DNA of 64,000 nucleotides. It comes from Thereva unica (Eukaryota > Arthropoda > Insecta > Diptera > Therevidae). The notes under the pieces are model-generated. The model was given only the letters and a program-made list of their open reading frames with translations, had not been told where the DNA came from and made no database searches. Location of the stretch: contig OX465284.1 of NCBI GenBank assembly GCA_949987705.1, forward strand, positions 71,347,470 to 71,411,469, given 5' to 3'. Of this stretch, positions 1 to 10,557 are shown piece by piece; the first letter of the stretch is position 1, and every line of letters begins with the position of its first letter. The position numbers and the translations under genes were made by a program.

Positions 1-240
1 TCCAACGAGGCGGGGAACGACACCCGACATAGATAATGCTGGGGAAAGTACCGCCAGGAAAAGGAGATCAGGAAGTCAAAGAAAAGATACATAGATGACG
101 TCGAGGACGACTTTAGGCAGTTGAATATAAGAAACTGGAAAAGTCGGGCCAGGGATCGAGAATCATGGAGGCGAATGCTGGAGGAAGCCAAGGCCAGCAA
201 TAGGCTGTGGAGCTCCTGATGATGATCATCATGCATGATG
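1..240 (+). pseudogene. RTE-type non-LTR retrotransposon, C-terminal end of ORF2 and 3' tail
   Basis: Bases 61-219 read as the last 52 residues of an RTE-type endonuclease/RT protein, with the block RYIDDVEDD, then NWKSRARDRESWRRM and a terminal NRLWSS before the stop at 217-219. The frame is closed upstream of base 61 (stop at 34-36), so a frameshift lies near there or the window edge cuts a broken copy. A TGATGATGATCATCATG tail follows the stop; short TGA-type tails are typical of RTE elements. The insertion at 34481-35409 belongs to the same family: it ends in a closely similar NRLWSY and GATGATG tail. The catalytic domains would lie outside the window. Confidence 0.85.
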
Positions 241-320
241 TGGCTCGGGGAATATTTATTTTGCAATGAAAGATATTATTTGGTCAATTTACTGCATCAA
301 TGAGATGAATATTGAAATTT

Positions 321-439
321 TCTGAATTACAATTGATACTTTCTGAATTACAATTGACAAATCTGAATTACAATTGATACTTTCTGAAATACAATTGACT
401 AATCTGAATTACAATTGACACTTTCTGAATTACAATTGG
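321..439. repeat. Six tandem copies of a 20-21-bp unit
   Basis: The unit is close to TCTGAATTACAATTGATACT. Copies start at 321, 342, 362, 383, 403 and 424. They differ mainly after the invariant CAATTGA core. The array abuts the downstream (minus-strand) end of the RT fragment at 430-960, so it may be that element's 3' tail, but this is inference. Confidence 0.85.
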
Positions 440-960
440 AAAAGGTGTAGTTCTGACAAGTTGCCATTTGTTTGCACAGTTTGCTGACGATCAGTGAGGT
501 AGCTAAAAAGAAAACCTAACTGCAGTACGATGAAACCCAAAGTAATCAAAAAGTTTCCTGCATAGCAATTCATGGTCCACTGTGTCAAAAGCCTTGGAAA
601 AGTCCATAAGCGACAAAATTGTGATATTATTAGTATCAAGCGCTATTCGAATGTCATCAATTACTTTTACTAATGCAGTTGTACAGTTGTGGTTTGGACA
701 AAAGCCAGATTGTAGTGGAAATAGAAGCATTTGTTCACACATCAGCTTTTCAAGTACTTTAGAAAAGCACGATAAAATGCTAATCGAGTCTTCAACATTA
801 GAGGGCGCTTTCACTTTAGTTAAGGTCAGTTTTTTAAACTTCCAACATCCCCAAAAGTTACCTGAAAATTTCTTGGGGTACTCCAAGACTCAAGCGAGCT
901 TGGTTTTTTTGGCTATTTGCCCTAAATGGGTATCACTCACTGATCTGTTTTTAATATTTT
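430..960 (-). pseudogene. RT-domain fragment of a Jockey/CR1-type non-LTR element
   Basis: The minus strand encodes part of an RT palm. It shows SILSCFSKVLEKLM, then LQSGFCPNHNCTTALV, the motif-A block LMDFSKAFDTVDHELL with its catalytic Asp, and, after a frameshift near 520-530, SYLTDRQQTVQ. The YADD box and thumb are missing, as are the first RT motifs. Length is about 170 codons against more than 450 for a full domain. The endonuclease at 1430-2233 lies upstream on the same strand but seems to be of Helentron type, so I do not join the two. The family assignment is by motif style only. Confidence 0.8.
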
Positions 961-1429
961 GAAACACTAGCCTTGGAGTGTTTCACGATTTTTTTTAAAT
1001 TTATGAAGATGTTAGGGTAATATTTAACGATCGTGGCCAATCAGCATTTCCTAATGTAGAAGCAGGGCCGGTGATTGGGTTTTTGGCGCCCGGTGCACGA
1101 TGCCATATTGCGCCCTCTAAGCTGTTCGATGGAAAAAGACACAAACACTCGCTGGATGGGAGAAATAATTTTCATAGTTTGCGCAAAATTTAAGATTGCA
1201 CCATAAGAATGCGTAGCATAAAAAAATATGAGTGTGCTTATGACCACACGACTGAAGTGAAACTTCTTTCGCTCCATCTGTCTGTATATATATATATATA
1301 TGGGTGTGTGTACAATATATACATGTATGTACATATACATATATTAATTTCCTACAAATATTATAATTTATTTCATGTTTTCATTGGTAAATAAATATTT
1401 TTGCAAAGATCTTTTATTTTTATTCATTA
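961..1429. other. Non-coding spacer with a possible hAT terminus, a palindrome and a microsatellite
   Basis: No gene seen. CAGGGCCGGTGATTGGG near 1066 followed by GGCGCCC resembles a hAT-type inverted terminus, but no partner was found. GAAGTGAAACTTCTTT at 1254-1269 contains the imperfect palindrome GAAGT-GAA-ACTTC and is the exact reverse complement of 5048-5063. A TA/TG-rich microsatellite runs from about 1284 to 1344. Confidence 0.5.
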
Positions 1430-2233
1430 TTATTCATTATTTTCATTATTGGACACATCAGTAATTACTGTGGTTAATGGAAAAACCGAGACAATAGGCT
1501 TATGGTACGAGAAATAAGACACATATATTTTCGAATTAAAATTAGACATATATCTAGAAAAAACTGCATCGATTGTTGTTCCATGTCTTGTAGTTGGCTC
1601 ATTACGGTTATTATTCATTTGCAGTTCTAATTTATCTCGTAGAAAGTTTACCAAGAGTTGTCCATCTTCGGACGCGAAATTAATATTGAAATCTCCTGCT
1701 AAAATTAGTGGCAACGTATGATAGTTTTCTCCTAATTCTTCAGAACCTACTCGACCGTAAATCATAAGTCTTTTGTATATAAACTTTATGATATTTTTAA
1801 CTGCGTTATTGGGCGAAATGTAAACAACTGCCATTATGATGTTAGTTCCATCGTCCAAAACACAGTGAGCAGCACATATATCACCAATTGATGATTGACC
1901 AATATCGACTTCACCAATATGTCGCAATAGGGTGTCCATGTTCGAAGTTACTATATTCGAGGTATCATTTGATTTCCGATAAATTGCCACTCCTGCTGAT
2001 CTAACATTTCTACGCTTAAATTTCGCAATACAATCAAAATTCTGGATGTCAATATTTTCATCATCGTTTGACCAGGTTTCTGATAAAAACAGAATATTGC
2101 TTGAATTAATTGCGGGATCGCTCAAGTCCGACACGTGTTTTCTTAGACTTTGGCAATTGAAAGTAACCATGTAAAAAAAATTGTTTTCAAGTTTATGCTT
2201 CAAATTCCATTGTAGGCGTACTGTCAGACACAA
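1430..2233 (-). pseudogene. Helentron-type C-terminal endonuclease domain (APE/EEP fold)
   Basis: The open frame holds an apurinic-endonuclease-like domain. It opens with VTFNCQSLRKHVSDL, then has LFLSETW with the catalytic Glu, LAGDFNINF with the Asp/Asn pair, TTIDAVFSRY, and SYFSYHKPIVS where most APE domains have SDH. From memory, this SYHKP ending and the overall spacing are typical of endonucleases fused to PIF1 helicase in Helentrons rather than of LINE endonucleases. Helentrons are rolling-circle (Helitron-group) transposons; the role of the endonuclease is thought to be strand cleavage. No methionine here is a natural start, since the domain is normally the C-terminus of a long Rep-helicase protein. 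The coding strand is cut off upstream by the satellite at 2234. A related helicase piece lies at 5539-6185 on the opposite strand. A LINE endonuclease is the alternative. Confidence 0.75.
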
Positions 2234-2914
2234 AATACATCAAATTCATAAAATACATAAAATACATAAAATACATAAAATACATAAAATACATAAAATA
2301 CATAAAATACATAAAATACATAAAATACATAAAATACATAAAATACATAAAATACATAAAATACATAAAATACATAAAATACATAAAATACATAAAATAC
2401 ATAAAATACATAAAATACATAAAATACATAAAATACATAAAATACATAAAATACATAAAATACATAAAATACATAAAATACATAAAATACATAAAATACA
2501 TAAAATACATAAAATACATAAAATACATAAAATACATAAAATACATAAAATACATAAAATACATAAAATACATAAAATACATAAAATACATAAAATACAT
2601 AAAATACATAAAATACATAAAATACATAAAATACATAAAATACATAAAATACATAAAATACATAAAATACATAAAATACATAAAATACATAAAATACATA
2701 AAATACATAAAATACATAAAATACATAAAATACATAAAATACATAAAATACATAAAATACATAAAATACATAAAATACATAAAATACATAAAATACATAA
2801 AATACATAAAATACATAAAATACATAAAATACATAAAATACATAAAATACATAAAATACATAAAATACATAAAATACATAAAATACATAAAATACATAAA
2901 ATACATAAAATACA
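2234..2914. repeat. Homogeneous 9-bp satellite (ACATAAAAT)n, about 75 copies
   Basis: The array starts just inside the endonuclease fragment with one or two variant units and then repeats ACATAAAAT without a visible change to about 2914. A 9-bp unit keeps a frame open (Ile-His-Lys on the plus strand, Met-Tyr-Phe and similar on the minus strand), so the long open frames here are artefacts. It passes directly into the 7-bp array by loss of two A per unit. Confidence 0.97.
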
Positions 2915-4950
2915 TAATACATAATACATAATACATAATACATAATACATAATACATAATACATAATACATAATACATAATACATAATACGTAATACATA
3001 ATACATAATGCATAATGCATAATACATAATACATAATACATAATACATAATACATAATACATAATACATAATACATAATACATAATACATAATACATAAT
3101 ACATAATGCATAATGCATAATGCATAATACATAATACATAATACATAATACATAATACATAATACATAATACATAATACATAATACATAATACATAATAC
3201 ATAATACATAATACATAATACATAATACATAATACATAATACATAATACATAATACATAATACATAATACATAATACATAATACATAATACATAATGCAT
3301 AATACATAATACATAATACATAATACATAATACATAATACATAATACATAATATGTACATAATACATAGTACATAGTACATAGCACATAGTACATAGTAC
3401 ATAGTACATAGTACATAGTACATAGTACATAATACATAATACATAATACATAATACATAATACATAATACATAATACATAATACATAATACATAATACAT
3501 AATACATAATACATAATACATAATACATAATACATAATACATAATACATAATACATAATACATAATACATAATACATAATACATAAGACATAATACATAA
3601 TACATAATACATAATACATAATATGTACATAATACATAATACATAATACATAATACGTAATACATAGTACATAGTACATAGTACATAGTACATAGTACAT
3701 AGTACATAATACACAATACATAATACATAATACATAGTACATAGTACATAGTACATAGTACATAGTACATAGTACATAATACACAATACATAATACATAA
3801 TACATAATACATACTACATAATACATAATACATAATACGTAACACATAATACATAATAATACATAATACATAATAATACATAATACGTAGTACATAGTAC
3901 ATAGTACATAGTACATAATACATAATACATAATACATAATACATAATACATAATACATAATACATAATACATAGTACATAGTACATAGTACATAGTACAT
4001 AGTACATAGTACATAGTACATAGTACATAGTACATAGTACATAGTACATAGTACATAGTACATAGTACATAGTACATAGTACATAGTACATAGTACATAG
4101 TACATAGTACATAGTACATAGCACATAGTACATAGTACATAGTACATAGTACATAGTACATAGTACATAGTACATAGTACATAGTACATAGTACATAATA
4201 CATAATACATAATACATAATACATAATACATAATACATAATACATAATACATAATACATAATACATAAGACATAATACATAATACATAATACATAATACA
4301 TAATATGTACATAATACATAATACATAATACATAATACGTAATACATAGTACATAGTACATAGTACATAGTACATAATACACAATACATAATACATAATA
4401 CATAGTACATAGTACATAGTACATAGTACATAGTACATAGTACATAATACACAATACATAATACATAATACATAATACATACTACATAATACATAATACA
4501 TAATACGTAACACATAATACATAATAATACATAATACATAATAATACATAATACGTAGTACATAGTACATAGTACATAGTACATAATACATAATACATAA
4601 TACATAATACATAATACATAATACATAATACATAATACATAATACATAGTACATAGTACATAGTACATAGTACATAGTACATAGTACATAGTACATAGTA
4701 CATAGTACATAGTACATAGTACATAGTACATAGTACATAGTACATAGTACATAGTACATAGTACATAGTACATAGTACATAGTACATAGTACATAGTACA
4801 TAGTACATAGCACATAGTACATAGTACATAGTACATAGTACATAGTACATAGTACATAGTACATAGTACATAGTACATAGTACATAATACATAATACATA
4901 ATACATAATACATAAGACATAATACATAAAATACATAATACATAATACGT
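2915..4950. repeat. 7-bp satellite (ACATAAT)n / (ACATAGT)n with higher-order organisation
   Basis: Blocks of ACATAAT alternate with blocks of ACATAGT. Rare variants (ATGCAT, TACGTA, ATATGTACAT, ACACAAT, AAGACAT, CACATAG, ACATAATAAT) occur in the same order in two successive segments about 0.68 kb apart. ATATGTACAT is at 3621 and 4303 (also at 3351), and AAGAC is at 3585, 4267 and 4914. Because 7 is not a multiple of 3, all minus-strand frames stay open for hundreds of codons (up to about 900), coding only for Tyr/Cys/Met/Val/Leu/Ile heptads. These are not genes. Confidence 0.97.
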
Positions 4951-5538
4951 TGCCCGATCACACATTTTCGTAACGTTTTCGTTACACTTTCGTTACACTT
5001 TCGCCAGTTTACCCCCCAAGTCAAGCGTTCCCAAGTCAAGCGTGCGTAAAGAAGTTTCACTTCAAAAAGATTACATATGTAGGAAGATTCACATGGGTCA
5101 ACACTCAGAACAACAGAAATCTGCTGAAAACGTTGTTTGCGGAGAAGAGAGTATGAGAGGACTATAGGGTGGGCAGATTTTAGGAGCCTCTGAATTATTT
5201 CACTGAATTTTTGAATTAACTTTTTGAGAGCTGTGTGGTTGTTGTTGTTTTACTTAACCGATTCTTATGAAACTTTGCACACAGATTGAGTTTCCATGAC
5301 AATTTTTGGAATTGGGTTCCGATTCCATTGAAAATCGGCATCGGAGGGTTTTAGGCCCACAAATGACGATTTTGTGGTCAAAATTGGCGAATCCATTGAA
5401 ATTCGGCAACGGGGAGTTTTTAAGGTCACAAATGACGAAATTACAAATGACCCAAAATGGGAATTAATGAAATTGTGAAAATTAGAAAATTTAACATAGT
5501 GCTGGCAATATGGTATGCATAACTAATTCGTCTTCCAC
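4951..5538. other. Possible Helentron terminus and non-coding spacer
   Basis: Immediately after the satellite come ACGTTTTCGTTACACTTTCG-type short repeats and a doubled CCAAGTCAAGCG. AAAGAAGTTTCACTTC follows at 5048-5063, the exact inverse of 1254-1269. Short palindromes of this kind sit near Helitron/Helentron ends, so this may be a terminus (inference). Bases 5325-5450 contain two diverged direct copies of a segment with CCATTGAAAWTCGGCA and CACAAATGACGA. No gene seen. Confidence 0.5.
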
Positions 5539-6185
5539 ATATTAGAACAAGTTGAGCCTATTGAGTTAGAAAAAGAAGAAGAAGTACCACACTTGTCCAG
5601 GAACGAAAACCAGTTCCAATTGCCTCAACGAGCTATGAATGCTGGTCAAAGAAAAATATTTACGATGCTAAATAAATCAATTCAAACTCAGATATCTGGT
5701 GGTTGCGAAAGATTGAGAATATTATTTGGAGCCAAAGTTATGTTACGTGGTAACGTTGACGTCTTGAAAGGGCTGGTGAACGGCAGCGCTATCGGCTACA
5801 TCACAGAGATTGTATGGCCTCAATTTCGTCGCACGCAAATGTATGAAACAGTCATATCATCTGTTCAAATTGATTTTGAAAGGGACGGCATATACCTTAT
5901 CCATCCTAAAGCCAGAAATTAATTATGGAACGGCCAAGAGAAGGATATTGCCAATAATTTTTTCATGGTCATCCACTGTCCATAAAATGCAGGGTAGTTC
6001 TGCTGTATTTGGGCTCCAAACTGTTTGAGGAAAGAAAGCGTATGCAGTATTGAGTCGCGTAAGGGCGTTGGAAGGACTATGTTTAGAGGGGCTTGATTGC
6101 CAGAAATAAACCATGCAATAAAGATGCAATGAAAGAGTTGGAAAGGATAAAGAATAATACGAGCCAAAGAATAAACTAAAAACTA
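5539..6185 (+). pseudogene. PIF1-like helicase remnant of a Helentron, internally deleted
   Basis: The first part (to about 5730) reads PQRAMNAGQRKIFTMLNKS and GGCERLRI, the segment that in PIF1/Helitron helicases lies just before the Walker A loop. The frame then continues at once with LFGAKVMLRGNVDVLKGLVN, a segment near the C-terminal end of the helicase. The Walker A, Walker B and most of the RecA core, several hundred residues, are therefore missing without loss of frame. After a stop at 5920 the match resumes in other frames: FSWSSTVHKMQG, AVLSRVRALEGLCLEGLD near 6031-6110, and NKDAMKELERIKNN near 6120-6160. There are at least three frame breaks. The product cannot bind ATP. It pairs functionally with the Helentron endonuclease at 1430-2233, which lies on the other strand. 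Confidence 0.85.
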
Positions 6186-6983
6186 GAAAATAAAAAAATA
6201 CGTAAAAAATCTTTTAAGTTAAATGGTTTTATTTGAAATCATAAGCTGTACAAAAACTAGAAAATAATTAGAACACAAAGATAGATTTCTTGAGATTCTA
6301 ACGAGGAAGTGCAGGAATCGTTGCGTAAAAGATAATCTCGAAAACCTAGTCATATTAATAAAGGGTAATAAAAAGGTAATAAAACAAACTAACAAGAAAA
6401 TAATTAGAACACAAACCATAAACTTCTTGAGATTCTGACGCCTGATAAGAAATCGTGCAATAGTAGTCGTGCTGTATTCTCATGTCGTATGCCACAGGCA
6501 CTTTGTTTCGCTGCGTAATATTCTGGGACTTTTAACAGACCAAAATAAATATATGGGACGTATAAAAACCAATATAACCACGGTATAATTAAATAATACG
6601 GGTTGTCTAGATAAAAGTGTTTCCAAGCCCACCAAAAATATATTTCAAATGTAAATTGTAAATGCATAGAGTATTGATTTGCATTTTGTAGTGGCTTTTG
6701 GCTATGATTTAACGAAACCCCCTATATACGCGAATTTCACTTAACGCGAGTTTTTGCGGAACATATCCCTCGCGTAAAGCGGGATATTACTGTACTTAAA
6801 CATGTTAGATTTTGAAATGTGACGTAACGAAATTTAGGAGCCCTCCCACCCCTTACCACACAATGTCACACTTCGTCTACCTCCTCCCTCCCTCTTAACG
6901 AGTGACGTAATTTTTGGATGACCCCTTAAGAGGAATTTTTTGCTTGGTCCGTGTGAAACTGGCCATATTAATTTGTTGGAGAG
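6186..6983. other. Non-coding spacer with a short direct repeat and a possible pogo/Tigger-like terminus
   Basis: A segment of about 50 bp (AGAAAATAATTAGAACACAAA, then CTTCTTGAGATTCT) occurs at about 6258-6300 and again at 6394-6438. Bases 6715-6797, read on the minus strand, begin TACAGTAATATCCCGC followed by TTTACGCGAGGG and a TTAAGTGAAATTCGCG block. This resembles termini of Tc1/mariner-group Tigger elements next to a TA target. No transposase or second terminus is visible. Bases 6830-6940 carry a CCTCCC-rich stretch and GTGACGTAATTTTTGGATGA. No gene. Confidence 0.45.
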
Positions 6984-7036
6984 TAAAGGAACAAACAAGA
7001 AAGAGCAATTAAAGAGTAATTCTCGCCACAAGATTT
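6984..7036 (+). repeat. Left part of an old repeat, interrupted by the Jockey-like element
   Basis: TAAAGGAACAAAC, then AAAGAGCAATTAAAGAG and TTCTCGCCACAAG match 46722-46785 in the same order. The matching right part resumes at 10558. In the 46722-46890 copy the two parts are contiguous, which gives an approximate empty site for the intervening insertion. Confidence 0.8.
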
Positions 7037-10000
7037 GGAGTCTGGACTGAGCCTCGGTGAAGTGCGGGCGTGTGTTGTCGCCAGTCCCATTGTAACGCAA
7101 AAACCGAAACAATAAATATAACTACAAAAACAACACAAAAAACAAAAAAAACTTATAACACATAAAAAGTTAAAAAAAAATTAATAAACCACCAAAATAA
7201 TAACATAAATCACAAAACAAACAATAACATAAAAAAAATAATTATAAAACATAAACAAAAAAAACAAGCAAAGGCCACCAACAACAACAACAATAACCGA
7301 AGGACCGACGGACAACACGTAAGTTTCTTCCACCCGCTTCCCGCGCTTCCTGCCGGTCGCTCCGGCGCTGCAGCCTTAATCGGTCAGCTGATGGGAGTCG
7401 TCTTGTTTTAGCAGGCATAACACTGCAACAAGGCTACTCCCGTTAGCTCCGATGGATGCATCGCCGGTGCGGCCGGCTACAAATGAGGTCATGGACCTCA
7501 CGCAAAACAGTCCCCAAAGTGACAATGATTTTATAATCAATTTTTGTAACATTCGGGGACTGAATGCGAACTTCCTGGCCATTACGTGCGAGTTACTCCT
7601 CCATACCCCTGCTATTTTCGCACTGAGTGAAACCCAAGTGTTACCAGATCTTGATTTAGATCGATTTCAGGTGACAGGGTATAACTTAGTGCACAACTTT
7701 TCCGCCCATAGGGGATTAGCCATATATATTAGGAATGACGTGGCCTTTCAGAAGGTGTACAGTAGTACATCCTCTGATTTTAATCATCTTTGGATTAAAA
7801 TAATTATCCATAACCACGTCATATTTTTCTGTTTTTTACATAGGAGTCCTAATATTAGTAATGAGGCCACCACCTCAGCCTTCGATGCTATTTCCGAACA
7901 GATTTCCGGATTTTTATTTTCCCACCCGGAAAGCGAAATCATTGTTGCGGGTGATTTCAACGTTCACAATGTACATTGGCTAAATTACTCAAATGGCACC
8001 AGTGTTCCTGGCAAAGACGCCGAGCTCTTTGCGAGCCTCAACAACTTGCACCAAATTGTCAAATGTCCGACGAGAGTCCCTGATATTCCAGGTCAAGGAG
8101 CCCATCACCTTGACCTGTTTCTTACTTCCCACCCGACGCGGTACTCCATCAAAGTTAGCTCACCCCTTGGCAACTCGGACCATAAACTAATTAGCGCTTA
8201 TTTCCCATATCCATCATCGACCACAACCACCACAGCTCCTAAAAGAACTGTGTGGCACTATGGGAAAGCCAACTGGTTGGGTCTTATTCGCTTCTTCCAG
8301 GCCACTGACTGGGATTTGTGTTTCCGTAGTGCCAATGCGAACTATGCGGCCCTCTGTGTCACCAAAATTATTCGAGCGGGTATGCGCTTGTTCATCCCTC
8401 ACTCTACCAAATCTGTGAAGCCTAGGCCGAACAAATGGTTCAATGGGGAATGTATGAACGCAATCAAAGCTAAAGAAGCCGCCTATAGAGCATACAGACG
8501 TTCGCCTAATGAGCCACTTCGTCGTGAGTACGTCAAACTTAGAAACTCCTGTAACTCCATCATCAGGAAAGTCAAATCATCATTTGATGATAGATTGAGA
8601 AGTAAGATTCTTAACTCCACTACAGGCAGCAAAAACTTCTGGTCCTTGGTAACTGCCATCAAGAAGAATTTTACTTCCTCCTCAACACCTCCTTTTATTC
8701 ACAACAAGGAAGTGATAACAGAAAGCAAACCCAAGGCCGACCTATTAGCTTCTCTGTTCGCCGCAAATTCTTCTTTACCCGATGCTGCTATGTCACCCCC
8801 CACTCTCGAGAATGCCACCCACTCAATGGACGGAGTTCACTTCAGGACTCGCGAGGTGTTTAGGTGTCTCAAGGAACTCGGCGCCAATAAATCCACTGGT
8901 CCCGACAAAATCCCCCCTATGGTACTTAAAAAATGTGCCTCACCTTTGGCTAAACCTCTGCGCAAACTTTTTGCCCTGTCTTACTTCTCCGGAGTGTATC
9001 CCGACTCTTGGAAACTAGCTCATGTTCAGCCAATCCCAAAAAAAGGTGAAGCCAGCGACCCCTTAAACTACCGCCCAATAGCAATTACTTCTGTTCTCTC
9101 CAAAATCATGGAGACAATAATCAATAAAAAGCTGATGAAATATCTAGAATCCAACCAAATTATACACGACAGGCAATACGGCTTCAGATCTAAACGGTCT
9201 ACTGGCGATCTGCTTGTGTGTTTAACCGAGCGTATCAACCAAAGCATTCACAGCTTTGGTGAGTCTAGCCTAGTTGCTCTAGATATATCAAAGGCTTTTG
9301 ACAGAGTATGGCACCCAGCTCTGTTGAATAAACTCCAAGCTATTGGTATACACTTAGTTCTAAAGAACTGGATTAAGAGCTTTCTTTCAGGCCGTTCAAT
9401 CAAGGTAGTATTGGATGGCGTCGAATCCAACCCCCACGCCATCTCGGCAGGAGTTCCCCAGGGGTCAATTCTCTCACCCGCACTTTTTCTAATCTTCATT
9501 AATGATCTGCTCTCAATCCCCTCCAACCCACTTCACTGCTTCGCTGATGACGGTACTCTGAATTTCTCTTACTCCTTCGACAATATAAGACAAGCACATG
9601 CCAGACCTTGTCTTTACCACCGTCAACTGATGTCGGCTTCGATCAACCGGGATATCGAATCGATTCTTCACTGGGGCGAAATGAACCGCGTCGAATTCAA
9701 TGCCACAAAAACGAAGCACTGTCTGATCTCCAACAAAAATTGTACCGACCTTCCTCCTGTCTCGGTGGATGGAGAGAATCTAACGGCTGACTCAACTCTC
9801 AACATCCTAGGTGTAACTTTAACGGAGCATCTGCGATGGAACGATCACATATTCCAAATCGCCAAACAAGCCTTCCAATGCCTTGGATTTCTCAAGAGAT
9901 GCAAGTTCCTCCTCCAGCCAGCCGCATTGGCTACAATATACAAATCCTACATTCGGCCGCGCCTCGAATACAACTCACATATCTGGGCAGGCGCCCCAAA

Positions 10001-10536
10001 AACCACCTTGGCTTGTCTTGACAAGGTGCAAAATCGTGCCCTCAAACTCATTGGTGATGGCCCCTTTCGCGCCTCCATAGACACCTTGAGCCACCGTAGG
10101 AATGTAGCAGCCCTCTCCATACTTTATCGCTATTATCATGGCGACTGTTCCACCGAAATTCAGGACCTCCTGCCTGCACGGCAATACTTTTCCCGCAACA
10201 CAAGACTAGCCAGCTCGGCTCACCCCCATACCCTACAGCCCCCTCGTTCACGCACAATACGGTTCAGAAGTTCGTTTATGAATAGAACAACTCGATTGTG
10301 GAATGATCTCCCGCAGTCAGTATTTCCGAACTCGTACAACATCTTAGAGTTCAAACGTGAGGTTCATCGTCATTTTCTTCTACACCCTCCAGACCCCCTC
10401 TAACCTTTCCTAATCTCCTCTATTCTTCAAACCAAGCTACTACTAGACATTGCACCATGAACTGAACGACATGACGGACTGGTAGTACAAAGCGTTACAC
10501 CTAAGCTTGGTTTTTTCATAAAAAAAAAAAAAAAAA
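7037..10536 (+). mobile_element. Jockey/I-superfamily-like non-LTR retrotransposon, apparently complete, 3.5 kb
   Basis: The left limit is set by where the flanking repeat stops matching its uninterrupted copy (about 7032-7040). The right end is a 17-base poly(A) at 10520-10536. About 415 bp of leader with a very A-rich stretch (7100-7300) precedes a single ORF; I see no ORF1. AAGATTT at the left junction and AAGATATT at the poly(A) end may be an imperfect target duplication. The clade cannot be fixed without a tree. Confidence 0.8.
7452..10403 (+). CDS. Endonuclease/reverse transcriptase of the Jockey-like element (983 aa, intact)
   Basis: The protein would nick target DNA and copy element RNA by target-primed reverse transcription in the nucleus. 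An APE-type endonuclease occupies roughly residues 28-252: NFCNIRGLNANF at 30-41, SETQ with the catalytic Glu at 60, GDFN at 167-170 and SDH at 242-244. The RT runs from about residue 480 (GPDKIPPMVLKK) through NYRPIAITSVLSKIME, QYGFRSKRST, motif A ALDISKAFDRVW (Asp 611), AGVPQGSILSPALF and the FADD box at 697-700. All catalytic residues are present and there is no internal stop. ATG at 7452 is the first in frame and just precedes the domain. There is no RNase H domain or zinc knuckle. Lack of ORF1 is unusual for Jockey/CR1 relatives and may mean loss or a different clade. Confidence 0.93.
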   Translation: MDASPVRPATNEVMDLTQNSPQSDNDFIINFCNIRGLNANFLAITCELLLHTPAIFALSETQVLPDLDLDRFQVTGYNLVHNFSAHRGLAIYIRNDVAFQKVYSSTSSDFNHLWIKIIIHNHVIFFCFLHRSPNISNEATTSAFDAISEQISGFLFSHPESEIIVAGDFNVHNVHWLNYSNGTSVPGKDAELFASLNNLHQIVKCPTRVPDIPGQGAHHLDLFLTSHPTRYSIKVSSPLGNSDHKLISAYFPYPSSTTTTTAPKRTVWHYGKANWLGLIRFFQATDWDLCFRSANANYAALCVTKIIRAGMRLFIPHSTKSVKPRPNKWFNGECMNAIKAKEAAYRAYRRSPNEPLRREYVKLRNSCNSIIRKVKSSFDDRLRSKILNSTTGSKNFWSLVTAIKKNFTSSSTPPFIHNKEVITESKPKADLLASLFAANSSLPDAAMSPPTLENATHSMDGVHFRTREVFRCLKELGANKSTGPDKIPPMVLKKCASPLAKPLRKLFALSYFSGVYPDSWKLAHVQPIPKKGEASDPLNYRPIAITSVLSKIMETIINKKLMKYLESNQIIHDRQYGFRSKRSTGDLLVCLTERINQSIHSFGESSLVALDISKAFDRVWHPALLNKLQAIGIHLVLKNWIKSFLSGRSIKVVLDGVESNPHAISAGVPQGSILSPALFLIFINDLLSIPSNPLHCFADDGTLNFSYSFDNIRQAHARPCLYHRQLMSASINRDIESILHWGEMNRVEFNATKTKHCLISNKNCTDLPPVSVDGENLTADSTLNILGVTLTEHLRWNDHIFQIAKQAFQCLGFLKRCKFLLQPAALATIYKSYIRPRLEYNSHIWAGAPKTTLACLDKVQNRALKLIGDGPFRASIDTLSHRRNVAALSILYRYYHGDCSTEIQDLLPARQYFSRNTRLASSAHPHTLQPPRSRTIRFRSSFMNRTTRLWNDLPQSVFPNSYNILEFKREVHRHFLLHPPDPL

Positions 10537-10557
10537 GATATTAAAACTTTTTTTTCC

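Noticed and set aside
430..2233. Joining the endonuclease (1430-2233) and the RT scrap (430-960) into one LINE
   Set aside because: The linker and early RT motifs are missing, about 470 bp of unrelated sequence intervenes, and the endonuclease looks like the Helentron type. Same strand alone is not enough.
2181..5060. Very long open frames (up to about 900 codons) across the satellite on both strands
   Set aside because: They encode only reiterations of the 7- or 9-bp unit and are a consequence of unit length and lack of stops. They are not genes.
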